DNA from: Ignavibacteriales bacterium
Lineage (GTDB): Bacteria; Bacteroidota; Ignavibacteria; Ignavibacteriales; Ignavibacteriaceae
Length of the DNA stretch: 64,000 nt
NCBI GenBank assembly: GCA_003538625.1
Contig: DPRR01000029.1
Location: 1 to 64,000 of the forward strand
Reading direction: 5' to 3'
A program made the translations under genes and the position numbers. Positions 7,321 through 14,773 of this stretch are shown in pieces. Under the pieces are notes generated by a model. It saw nothing but the letters and a program-made list of their open reading frames with translations, ran no database searches and had not been told where the DNA came from. The first letter of the stretch is position 1; each line of letters starts with the position of its first letter.

Positions 7321-9228
7321 ATGCTGACTAGATCTAAATTAAATATTGCATTCTTATTTCCGTTTCTTCCTCTATTATTTGGGTATCAGAGTCCGTCATC
7401 GAGTTCAATTCCTCAAGAAAAAATAATTCCTTTAACTAAATGGTACTATCTAGCTGAAACGGGGAGCGACAGCTCAAACATTAAAGATATAACCTCACCT
7501 GAAACTCTTGCTTCAGAAAAGTGGAAGCCTCTTTCTTCAACTGCAAGTATTATGGAATTATATAAAGGAAAGATTGTCTGGATAAGGACAAAACTTCCGG
7601 TATGGCAGGGTAATTACCCTACGATTTACATCGGGCATGTTTCATATAATATGCAGCTTTTCTTAAATAATAAAATGATTTATCAGGTTAAAGATTTTGA
7701 TCAGGAAGAAGATAAATATATAAGATGGAGTCAGGTGCTGATAAAAATTCCTGAGTATAAGAATGGGGATGAATTAATTATTAAAATAATACCCGGTGAT
7801 AAAACTGCGGTTATTTTTGAAAATGCAGTTTTTGGATCTGCAACCGAAATAATCAGAAGCGTTTTTAAAAGTAATTTTATTTATCTAATGATAATTGCTA
7901 TTATATTTATAACCGGGACAGCAGCAATAATTGCTTACTTTACTTTGATGAAAACAAAAATATTAATTTATTTAATGCTGTTTTTATTATCGGCAGGAGT
8001 GCTGATTTCCGTAAACAATTCATTTCTTCAACTGGTTATTAACAAGCCGGCTTTATTTTATAATTTAAACTATATTTTTCTGAATATAGGGTCAATCATT
8101 CTTTTTTTAATGATAGAAATAATAGTATTAAAAAAATATAAGATTATTATAAATATAATCTGGAAGTTCAAAGTTGTCTTTCTGATTTTCACAATGACTA
8201 TACTCAGTCTGACAAATCTAATATTTAATGATATACTTAAATACTTCATTCTGTCGAGTATAGTATTTCTTATTATTGCAACAGTGACTTTATTGTTAAG
8301 CACATCTAAAAATAAATACGAAGGCAGAATTTTATATGCAGGAATATCTGCAGTCCTTATTTTTTCATTTATAGAGATTATACTGATGCTTAATCGAGGG
8401 ATTGGCAGTACTTATGGATATGCGATAAAAACTATGCCTTTTGGTTTTCTGCTATTTGTGGGAACAATCTTCTGGTATGCTATCCACGATTATCTCCAGA
8501 CAATTAAAGAAAAGGAAAATAGTAAACAATTAGAATTTGAAGCCATAAAGAGGGAGAATGAAAATAGATTTTTATTTGCCAAAAGATTGATTGATTCTCA
8601 GGAAAATGAAAGAAACAGAATTGCACTGGAATTGCACGATAGTGTTGGACAAAAATTATTACTGGTAAAAAATCTACTATTATCCCGAAACAAAAAATCA
8701 TTTGATGATATTGAGAAAAAATTCCTTTATGGAGTTAATGATTTAACTCAAGAAACTATAAACGAAATCAGAAATATTATTTACAATCTTCGGCCTCAGC
8801 ATTTGGATCAACTCGGATTATCAACCGCAATAGAAACATTAGTTGAAAACTTATCTGTTCCATCAGAAATAAATTTTGTATTAAATATTGATAAGATAGA
8901 TGATTTTTTTACAAAGCCGGATGAAATTTACTTTTTCAGAATCTTACAGGAGTGTTTAAATAACATTATAAAACATTCTAATGCAAAGGATGCTTTTATC
9001 GATATTAAAAAACGTGACGGTTTCATATTTATGCAGGTTAAGGACAATGGAAAATCAGACAAAAAAAATAAAAATTCATTAAACGGAATGGGACTTGCAG
9101 GCATTCGTGAACGTTCAAAAATAATCGGAGCCGAGCTTAACTTGGATATAAACGGGGAAGAGGGAACGACTGTAATTCTCAAGTATCCTATAAAACAAGA
9201 TTTTTTACATAAGGAAGAAAATGGCTGA
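7321..9228 (+). CDS. Membrane sensor histidine kinase, NarL/DesK type with 7TMR-DISM-like input
   Basis: A 635-residue kinase. Residues 1-20 look like a signal peptide; residues 35-175 form a periplasmic beta domain; seven membrane segments follow between about 185 and 390, as in 7TM-DISM sensors. A coiled-coil linker leads to a HisKA_3 dimerisation domain with the phosphoacceptor motif LELHDSVGQK (His near residue 440) and an HATPase_c domain (ECLNNIIKHS N-box, GMGLAGIRER G-box). It overlaps the response regulator gene by eight bases, so the two form a two-component system. The signal is unknown. The ATG at 7321 has no obvious Shine-Dalgarno sequence. Confidence 0.88.
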   Translation: MLTRSKLNIAFLFPFLPLLFGYQSPSSSSIPQEKIIPLTKWYYLAETGSDSSNIKDITSPETLASEKWKPLSSTASIMELYKGKIVWIRTKLPVWQGNYPTIYIGHVSYNMQLFLNNKMIYQVKDFDQEEDKYIRWSQVLIKIPEYKNGDELIIKIIPGDKTAVIFENAVFGSATEIIRSVFKSNFIYLMIIAIIFITGTAAIIAYFTLMKTKILIYLMLFLLSAGVLISVNNSFLQLVINKPALFYNLNYIFLNIGSIILFLMIEIIVLKKYKIIINIIWKFKVVFLIFTMTILSLTNLIFNDILKYFILSSIVFLIIATVTLLLSTSKNKYEGRILYAGISAVLIFSFIEIILMLNRGIGSTYGYAIKTMPFGFLLFVGTIFWYAIHDYLQTIKEKENSKQLEFEAIKRENENRFLFAKRLIDSQENERNRIALELHDSVGQKLLLVKNLLLSRNKKSFDDIEKKFLYGVNDLTQETINEIRNIIYNLRPQHLDQLGLSTAIETLVENLSVPSEINFVLNIDKIDDFFTKPDEIYFFRILQECLNNIIKHSNAKDAFIDIKKRDGFIFMQVKDNGKSDKKNKNSLNGMGLAGIRERSKIIGAELNLDINGEEGTTVILKYPIKQDFLHKEENG

Positions 9229-9880
9229 TATAACAATAATAATTGCCGATGATCATCCGCTCTTCAGATTTGGTGTGCGTGCAGAACTTGAAAGTGTTTC
9301 TAATTTTAAAATTGTTGCAGAAGCAGAAAATGGTACCGAAGCGCTTAATTTAATTAAAGAAGTTAAACCGGATATAGCAGTTCTTGATAATCAAATGCCA
9401 GGGCTAACGGGAATAGAAATATCCTGTGAACTTCAGAAATTACAAAATGATACTAAAGTTATTTTGCTAACAATGCACAATGATAAAAAAACATATCAGA
9501 AGGCTTTTGAAGCAGGTGTAAAAGCATTTGTCTTAAAAGATGACGCCGTTCTTGATATTGTTGATGCGATTAATAAAGTGGCATCAGGAAGCGAATTTAT
9601 CAGCAGTAATCTTACAAAAATCATAGTGAATGGATTTGCAAAAATTCCGAGCGAGGATAAAATAACAGGACTACTAAATGAACTAACCCCAACGGAGAAA
9701 AGACTGCTATTATTAATTTCAGATCTTAAAACAAATGATGAAATAGCCGATATTCTTTTTATTTCCAAGCGAACGATTGAAAACCACAAGGTGAGTTTGA
9801 CTAGAAAACTTCAACTTAAAAGCTCAAGAGATTTATTAAAGTTTGCCATTCAAAACAAAGAATTATTTAAAGATTTTTAA
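9221..9880 (+). CDS. LuxR/NarL-type response regulator
   Basis: A 219-residue regulator: receiver domain (acidic pocket ADD at residues 9-11, phosphoacceptor Asp56 in VLDNQMPG, conserved Lys in FVLKDD) followed by a LuxR-type helix-turn-helix (LTPTEKRLLLLI, SKRTIENHKVSLTRKL). It is the cognate partner of the overlapping kinase. Such regulators bind short inverted repeats; the 12-bp palindrome at 4394-4405 upstream of the cargo lipoprotein is one candidate target, but this is only a guess. Confidence 0.9.
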   Translation: MADITIIIADDHPLFRFGVRAELESVSNFKIVAEAENGTEALNLIKEVKPDIAVLDNQMPGLTGIEISCELQKLQNDTKVILLTMHNDKKTYQKAFEAGVKAFVLKDDAVLDIVDAINKVASGSEFISSNLTKIIVNGFAKIPSEDKITGLLNELTPTEKRLLLLISDLKTNDEIADILFISKRTIENHKVSLTRKLQLKSSRDLLKFAIQNKELFKDF

Positions 9881-10019
9881 CCTCTCCATCTTTCAATACC
9901 AACTATCGTTTTATGAGTGCGAAAAAAATAGTGCGTTCACCCACTGTAAAAAGTGAGTAAGTACCAACGCTTATATTAAATTATTAAATTATGTTTATAA
10001 CAACTTATCACAAAATAAA

Positions 10020-10373
10020 GTGAGCAAAGCCTTGAAGTTTTTTCTTTTTTATGAGAATAAATTATTTATGAGTTATTTGAAAGAACTCATAACAAGTAAC
10101 AGAGATGAATGTGTCGAGTTAAATGACGAAGCAAATTTCTATTCATTGTATAGAGACTATAAGCCAGATTGGATTCTGATTGACATACCCTTGAAAAACA
10201 ATAATGGATTCAAATTGGCGGAAATACTAAAAAGAGATTTTCCTGAAGTTAATATTGCACTGCTATCTGATTTTAATGATGAGCGGTTAAGGATAAAAAG
10301 TGAAGAAATTGGTGCTGTTTTTATCCCAAAAGAAAAAACATTTGAATTTTATCAATTAATTAATTCCAAATAA
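10020..10373 (+). CDS. Single-domain receiver-like protein, partly degenerate
   Basis: A 117-residue protein covering one receiver domain and nothing else. Asp55 in WILIDIPLK corresponds to the phosphoacceptor and PKEK near the end contains the conserved Lys, but the N-terminal acidic pair is reduced to Tyr11-Glu12 (LFYENKLF). There is no output domain. It follows the kinase and regulator by 140 bases and could tune that system by phosphate sharing, or be a decaying duplicate. The start is GTG at 10020 with no clear ribosome binding site. Confidence 0.6.
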   Translation: MSKALKFFLFYENKLFMSYLKELITSNRDECVELNDEANFYSLYRDYKPDWILIDIPLKNNNGFKLAEILKRDFPEVNIALLSDFNDERLRIKSEEIGAVFIPKEKTFEFYQLINSK

Positions 10374-10719
10374 AAAATGTTCGGCAAAGAATCAAACTTT
10401 ATTGAAGAATAAGTGATTGATGAGGTATCAATAGATTTTTTACTTTCAAAAAACCACCCTAATCTCTTTGACCCAAGTACGAAGATAAGTTGGCAGTCTC
10501 CAGTAGGCAGTTGGCAAACTATAAAAATATTTGACTTACTAGGGCAGGAGATAGCAACTTTAGGTAATGAGGAAAAAGCGATTGGTACTTATGAAGTAAA
10601 CTGGAATGCAGCTAATCTGCCAAGCGGAGTTTATTTCTACAGATTGCAAGCAGGTTCATTTGTTGAAACTAAGAAGATGATTCTTTTGAAGTTGAGACGG
10701 GAAACGTCAAACGCAAAAA

Positions 10720-10793
10720 GTGAAATGATAAAAGGCGATCCTTTTGAATCGCCTTTTTTTATCTATAAAATATTTCAAATACTGCACGCCACA
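10720..10793 (+). repeat. Terminator-containing repeat, copy 2
   Basis: Second copy of the segment at 4200-4272, covering GTGAAATGATAAAAGGCGAT, the hairpin, ATCTATAAAA and ACTGCACGCCA. Confidence 0.8.
10731..10760 (+). terminator. Rho-independent terminator in repeat copy 2
   Basis: Hairpin AGGCGAT/ATCGCCT with an 8-base loop and a run of seven T. It falls inside the overextended reading frame of the broken sorting domain. Confidence 0.75.
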
Positions 10794-10965
10794 AAAAAGT
10801 GAAGGCAATAAAAATTAAAAGTTATATAAACAGTAAAATCCAATTTGAGAAAAAACTCTAGCCTAAAAGAATTTCAAAGAAGTTTTAATTTGAAAATTCA
10901 AAGCGCGGGTTGTAAATAATCCGGGACGGCTCCCCACCGTACCCTTTAGAAAATGAGATAAGATA

Positions 10966-11217
10966 CTAATTAGAATTGTTTGAAAGCTGTGCCTGTTGTT
11001 GAAGATTACTTTCAAACGAACTGGATAGCATTTCAAATTTAGAGGTTTTGTATTTAAGCAAGCTGTTTATCATTAAATTTATATTTTCCTCAAGTTCATC
11101 CGGATCAGAATCCGCAATGAGATCACAGCTTGCCTCAAGGTTAAGCAGATCTTCATAAACGTGAGCGAATTTTTGTTCTTGCTGGGATACAATATTAATT
11201 ATATCCGTGTGTTTCAT
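10966..11217 (-). CDS. Small acidic helical protein, unknown
   Basis: An 83-residue protein, mostly helical and acidic (ADSDPDELEENINLMIN), ending in a Gln/Ser/Asn-rich tail. No membrane segment or known motif. A perfect AGGAGG ribosome binding site lies just before the start codon (complement of CCTCCT at 11221-11226), which makes it a convincing gene. It belongs to the minus-strand control/replication block of the element; phages often carry such small helical proteins. Function unknown. Confidence 0.65.
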   Translation of the reverse strand: MKHTDIINIVSQQEQKFAHVYEDLLNLEASCDLIADSDPDELEENINLMINSLLKYKTSKFEMLSSSFESNLQQQAQLSNNSN

Positions 11218-11382
11218 TTGGCCTCCTTTTTATAATGAATGAATTTGAAAATTTCAATTATAATAATTTTTAGAAATGTACATAATCATTTTTTGATAAA
11301 TGGTAATATGTTATGATAAAAAGTTATATCAATCCTAGAATCCAATTCGATGAAGTTAAGCATTTCCAGATCAGTTTAATTT

Positions 11383-11796
11383 TTACTTGCTGTTGATTTC
11401 TAAAAGTCTATAAGTGCCGTTGGACTGTTTTACTATTTCTTTAATTCGTCTGTCTCTTGATGCTTTTCTCTGCTTCATAACATTCTCAAATGTTTCCTGC
11501 ATGTCTTCAGTTGTTACATAGTTTTCTACTCTTATTAACAATCCGCATTCCCGCGAGCATAAGAATGAAAGGAATGTATTGAATTCATCAAATGTAAAGT
11601 CAATATCTACAGCATACATCCCAAGGTTTAGCGGGTTGGAAATATCGAGCAGGCAGTTATCGCTGGAAGCAATTATGTTTTTTAATGCCCAATATTTTCC
11701 TTCACCCGCCCAACCATATTTTGCTCTCAGTAATTTAAACTGAGGTTCGTTGTGAGAATCGCTAAAATGTTGATAGTAAGTAAGGTTGTGTTTCAA
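11383..11796 (-). CDS. DUF4373 / Lin1244-type phage replication-associated protein
   Basis: A 137-residue protein whose N-terminal region (YYQHFSDSHNEPQFKLLRAK, then KYGWAGEGKYWALKNII) matches the Lin1244/Lin1753-like domain found at the start of phage and ICE replication-initiation proteins. The fold is winged-helix-like in the family. The protein is shorter than full-length family members, so it may be only this domain. The start is TTG at 11796; the GGTGAGG upstream that would serve as ribosome binding site lies inside a dispersed repeat (11800-11832). Confidence 0.7.
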   Translation of the reverse strand: MKHNLTYYQHFSDSHNEPQFKLLRAKYGWAGEGKYWALKNIIASSDNCLLDISNPLNLGMYAVDIDFTFDEFNTFLSFLCSRECGLLIRVENYVTTEDMQETFENVMKQRKASRDRRIKEIVKQSNGTYRLLEINSK

Positions 11797-11799
11797 AAC

Positions 11800-11832
11800 C
11801 TCACCCTAACCCTCTCCTTTTAAAGGAGAGGG
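11800..11832. repeat. Dispersed palindromic repeat
   Basis: Sequence of the form CTCACCCTAACCCTCTCC-TTTTAAA-GGAGAGGG, with inverted arms CCCTCTCC and GGAGAGGG. This type of element is widespread between genes in Bacteroidota-related genomes. It lies between two minus-strand genes and forms the last codons of the upstream one. Confidence 0.7.
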
Positions 11833-11998
11833 AATAAAACAAAGTTTTAAAAGTTTTTATGTAGAGCTTAAACGCCGTTTTAAGAAGGCGATAAATAACT
11901 TTATTGTTTTTTTCTGCTACCCGGATTTTGCAGTGTTTATTCCATGCTTCGATTATCAGATAATTTTCTGATGGAATAACATTAAAAAAAGTTTCCAA
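11801..11998 (-). CDS. Short basic protein, tail formed by a repeat
   Basis: A 65-residue protein beginning METFFNVIPSENYLII. The middle is basic and aromatic; the last residues (FKRRGLG) are encoded by the dispersed repeat at 11800-11832, so the native C-terminus has probably been replaced by repeat insertion. It lies between the DUF4373 gene and the ribbon-helix-helix gene. No function is suggested by sequence, and it may be the remains of a longer gene. Confidence 0.4.
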   Translation of the reverse strand: METFFNVIPSENYLIIEAWNKHCKIRVAEKNNKVIYRLLKTAFKLYIKTFKTLFYSLSFKRRGLG

Positions 11999-12021
11999 GT
12001 CTGGGGTACCTTTTAAAATTA

Positions 12022-12198
12022 TTAACTGTTTTTAGTGATGTAATCTGTAATTGCTTTTTCAGCGGTCCGACCGAGATCAATATCCAGTGTAGCACAAAAG
12101 ATTTTGAGTTTTTTGTGTGTCGGTGTACTAATATGAATGATCTTGTCGCGAATGATTTTATTTGTTTTGGATGAGGCTGTGGATGCTTTTGCCTTCAT
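12022..12198 (-). CDS. 58-aa ribbon-helix-helix-like protein
   Basis: A short gene overlapping the end of the excisionase gene by 41 bases in another frame. ATG at 12198 is preceded by AGGA at a good distance. After a Ser/Thr/Lys-rich N-terminus, the segment HISTPTHKKLKIFCATLDID followed by LGRTAEKAITDYI has the beta strand plus two-helix pattern of Arc/ParG-type ribbon-helix-helix regulators. It would bind DNA as a dimer and could act as repressor or partition-like factor of the element. The assignment is from the pattern only. Confidence 0.55.
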   Translation of the reverse strand: MKAKASTASSKTNKIIRDKIIHISTPTHKKLKIFCATLDIDLGRTAEKAITDYITKNS

Positions 12199-12427
12199 AG
12201 TAATCCTGGCTGTTATTAAATGTGTTATTATTTATGAAATCCTGAATTGCTTTACGCGAAATTTTTTTATGTGAGTGACCCGGGGGCAGAACATAGTCCA
12301 GATGCCCGAACTCTATTAAGTGAGATATATAGCTGGGCGAGAAGCCGAGCAGCTGCGAGGCTTTTTTGATTGAGAGCAGTTCCCGGTTGTGAGCTGCTGA
12401 GTTATTTAAGTTTATTTGTTCTGACAT
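12158..12427 (-). CDS. Excisionase-family DNA-binding protein
   Basis: An 89-residue protein with a MerR-like winged helix of the excisionase type: LLSIKKASQLLGFSPSYISH followed by IEFGHLDYVLPPGHSHKKI and RKAIQDFI. This module chooses between integration and excision or regulates early genes. The frame extends upstream to 12487, but the ATG at 12427 (MSEQINLNN) is the better start because the extension is hydrophobic and unlike the family. It is divergent from the AbiE pair and overlaps the 58-aa gene. Confidence 0.75.
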   Translation of the reverse strand: MSEQINLNNSAAHNRELLSIKKASQLLGFSPSYISHLIEFGHLDYVLPPGHSHKKISRKAIQDFINNNTFNNSQDYYEGKSIHSLIQNK

Positions 12428-12516
12428 ACTTATGAAATAATTTTCTAATGATAAAAAATTAACATAAAAAAGATAAAAAATAAACAAATAAACGTCAAGG
12501 GATAAAAACGGTAAAA

Positions 12517-12545
12517 AAGGTGATTCTTTGAATTGCCTTTTTATT
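12517..12545 (+). terminator. Terminator-like hairpin, third family member
   Basis: Hairpin AAGGTGATTC-TTT-GAATTGCCTT followed by T; same core as those at 4211 and 10731, with two compensating G-T changes. It lies in the divergent region before abiEi. Confidence 0.55.
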
Positions 12546-12630
12546 GAGATCTATAAAATTATTTGAGTAATTGTTTGCAATAGTTAGCGCCAAACACTAC
12601 CTTTCGCAAACAAAAACTCAGGATTTAGAT

Positions 12631-13449
12631 ATGGCTAGTGAAAATGTTAGAAATTATTTGGAGGATTATATTGCTGAAATTCAATCCGGTGGAAAGCTTT
12701 ATTTTACTTTAGATGATATAAAAAATAAGTATAGATCAAATTATGATACCGCAATTAAATTCTCATTAAACAAATTATTTAAAAAGGGGAAAATAGTTTC
12801 TGTTTATAAAGGGTTTTATATTATCATTCCGCCTGAATACCAGCAGCGAAAAATCCTACCGGTGGAGTTGTTTATCGATGCATTATTTAAATTTCTGGGA
12901 AGACCATATTATCTTGGATTATCATCGGCGGCTATTATGCATGGAGCCTCGCATCAGCAAGTAATGGAATCTTATATAATAATTAACAAGCCGCCAATAC
13001 GAACTACGAAAGTAGAGGGATTAAAAATAAATTATGCGGTAAAATCCATTATGCCGAAGTATGGTATAGAGAAAAGAAAAACTGATACCGGGTATATTAA
13101 TATATCAGGTGCGGAATTAACTGCTGTGGATTTAGTAGAATATCAAAACCGGATTGGCGGAGTGAATCGTGCTGCAACTGTTTTATTCGAATTGTCTGAT
13201 TCAATGAAAAAAGAAAAATTATTGGAATTACTGAATAATGATATTTCATTAAGCGTACTGCAGAGGTTAGGTTATATCTTAGATGTTGTTTTGAATAAAA
13301 AAGAATTGTCTGCTATTATAAAAAATTATTTAGATGAGAAAAGAATATTCAGAGTAGCATTAAAACCAGATGCTAAAAAAGAAGGATATAAAGTGCATCC
13401 GGGCTGGCAGATTATTGAAAACTATAAAATAGAAACCGACTTTAAATGA
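12631..13449 (+). CDS. abiEi: AbiEi-type antitoxin of an abortive-infection pair
   Basis: A 272-residue protein with an N-terminal winged helix (YFTLDDIKNKY, LFKKGKIVSVYKGFYIIIPP) and the AbiEi antitoxin core (LGLSSAAIMHGASHQ, then the domain ending near VLFELSDSM). In type IV AbiE systems it represses its own promoter and offsets the toxin. The frame is open from 12571, but ATG at 12631 has AGGA seven bases upstream and fits the family length. Its stop overlaps the toxin start by four bases. It would protect the host, or hold the element, against competing phages. Confidence 0.88.
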   Translation: MASENVRNYLEDYIAEIQSGGKLYFTLDDIKNKYRSNYDTAIKFSLNKLFKKGKIVSVYKGFYIIIPPEYQQRKILPVELFIDALFKFLGRPYYLGLSSAAIMHGASHQQVMESYIIINKPPIRTTKVEGLKINYAVKSIMPKYGIEKRKTDTGYINISGAELTAVDLVEYQNRIGGVNRAATVLFELSDSMKKEKLLELLNNDISLSVLQRLGYILDVVLNKKELSAIIKNYLDEKRIFRVALKPDAKKEGYKVHPGWQIIENYKIETDFK

Positions 13450-14228
13450 TACCAAAATCATACATAATTGAATGGAGCAAGAAAGCTCCCTGGATTAATA
13501 ACTACCAGGTAGAGCAGGATCTGATAATTGAGAGAGCGATTGTTGAAATATTTTCGCACAATGAATTGAAAGAACTGCTGGCGTTCAGGGGAGGAACAGC
13601 TTTACATAAATTGTTTTTAAAGCCTCAAGCAAGATATTCAGAAGATATTGATTTAGTTCAAGTGGAGGCAGAGAATATTGGTACGATATTAACTGCATTG
13701 AGAAAACAACTTTCATTTTTAGGGCAAGCGAAGTTTGAGTCTTCTGAACATAATAATACTTTAACTTATAGATTCGATTCTGAATTCGAAGAAATTGGTT
13801 TAAAACTGAAGATTGAAATAAACACGAGAGAACATTTTAGTGTGCAAGGTTATAATAAAATTAGTCACAATTTAACCAGCGAATATTTTTCGGGAAACTG
13901 CACAATTAATACTTATAGTATTGAGGAGTTGTTAGGGACGAAACTCCGGGCGTTGTATCAAAGAAACAAAGGGAGGGATTTATTCGATCTTTGGTATACG
14001 TATACGAATTTAGAATTAGATACTTCGAAAATAATTGAATGTTTTAAGAGATATCTTAAAAATGACGATTTATCTATTTCGAGAAGAGAATTTATACTGA
14101 ACATGGAACAAAAAATCAAAGACAAAGATTTTCATGGTGATGTGGTTGGATTATTAAGAGCAGGGATAGAATATGATACAAATAAAGCATGGGAGGTTAT
14201 AAAAGAAGTAATTATCGATAAATTGTGA
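13446..14228 (+). CDS. abiEii: AbiEii-type nucleotidyltransferase toxin
   Basis: A 260-residue DUF1814 nucleotidyltransferase-like toxin. Signature motifs are visible: FRGGTALHK (GS-type motif I), YSEDIDLV (the two catalytic acids), KLKIEIN and LGTKLRALYQRNKGRDLFDLW (motifs III and IV). Members of the family attach nucleotides to tRNA acceptor ends and arrest growth when phage infection upsets the antitoxin balance. It is translationally coupled to abiEi (ATGA overlap) and followed by the terminator at 14265. Confidence 0.9.
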   Translation: MIPKSYIIEWSKKAPWINNYQVEQDLIIERAIVEIFSHNELKELLAFRGGTALHKLFLKPQARYSEDIDLVQVEAENIGTILTALRKQLSFLGQAKFESSEHNNTLTYRFDSEFEEIGLKLKIEINTREHFSVQGYNKISHNLTSEYFSGNCTINTYSIEELLGTKLRALYQRNKGRDLFDLWYTYTNLELDTSKIIECFKRYLKNDDLSISRREFILNMEQKIKDKDFHGDVVGLLRAGIEYDTNKAWEVIKEVIIDKL

Positions 14229-14264
14229 ATAAATGTTAAATAATTAAAAGTATATAATTTAATC

Positions 14265-14289
14265 AGGCGATTCATTGAATCGCCTTTTT
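14265..14289 (+). terminator. Rho-independent terminator after abiEii
   Basis: Perfect hairpin AGGCGATTC-ATT-GAATCGCCT followed by T; fourth occurrence of the same terminator core in the element. Confidence 0.8.
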
Positions 14290-14380
14290 CATTTATTTTT
14301 ATTAAATCACTTGAACAAAAGAAGAAAAGAACATAAATTATAGACAAGAAAAATTAAAATTCACCAAGCCTGGAGTTATT

Positions 14381-14740
14381 ATGAGAGCTAAAATTGAACC
14401 GGCAGATCTTAAAGAACTTATTCTTATAAAGTTTGGATCATTGGACAACTTTGCAAAGAAAGCAGGATTGAACAATAGTCAGGTTTCTGTTGGGTTAAAG
14501 CAGCAGACAGCAAGATTTATGGCACTTGTAAAAAAACTTGGGATTAAGATTGATCAAAATGGGGATGGGAATAAAAAAGTTGCTAATGAAGATATCAGGA
14601 ATCAACTTCAGAACTGTATGGACAGATTAGCCAGTCTAGAAACAATTCTAAAAGAAAAAGAGAAGGTGATTGAGCATCAAAATAATATGCTTAAAATGAT
14701 GACTCAGTTTGTTGAGGAAATGAAAAAGAAAAACAGATAG
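14381..14740 (+). CDS. Small HTH-like protein with C-terminal coiled coil
   Basis: A 119-residue protein. Residues 8-45 (LKELILIKFGSLDNFAKKAG, LNNSQVSVGLKQ) have the shape of a helix-turn-helix of the phage-repressor or transcription-factor type; residues 72-118 are a charged coiled coil. GGAG precedes the ATG at a suitable distance. It lies 33 bases before the integrase gene and may be co-transcribed. It could regulate the element or assist the integrase; no family name is recognised. Confidence 0.6.
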   Translation: MRAKIEPADLKELILIKFGSLDNFAKKAGLNNSQVSVGLKQQTARFMALVKKLGIKIDQNGDGNKKVANEDIRNQLQNCMDRLASLETILKEKEKVIEHQNNMLKMMTQFVEEMKKKNR

Positions 14741-14773
14741 TATTAATTATTATTTAGTCATAATGGAGGAAGC

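Larger units (their letters stand above)
10413..10802 (+). pseudogene. Orphan T9SS sorting domain, broken
   Basis: Residues 13-90 of this frame match a type A sorting domain (NHPNLFDPST in place of YPNPFNPST, FDLLGQEIATL, NAANLPSGVYFYRL, KKMILLK), but there is no signal peptide and no passenger domain, and the frame runs past the normal end into the downstream repeat and terminator. In the middle is a short repeat of the type GCAGTCTCCAGTAGGCAG (10494-10511), which looks like inserted repetitive DNA. It is probably the 3' end of a lost secreted-protein gene. The GTG start is arbitrary. Confidence 0.7.
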
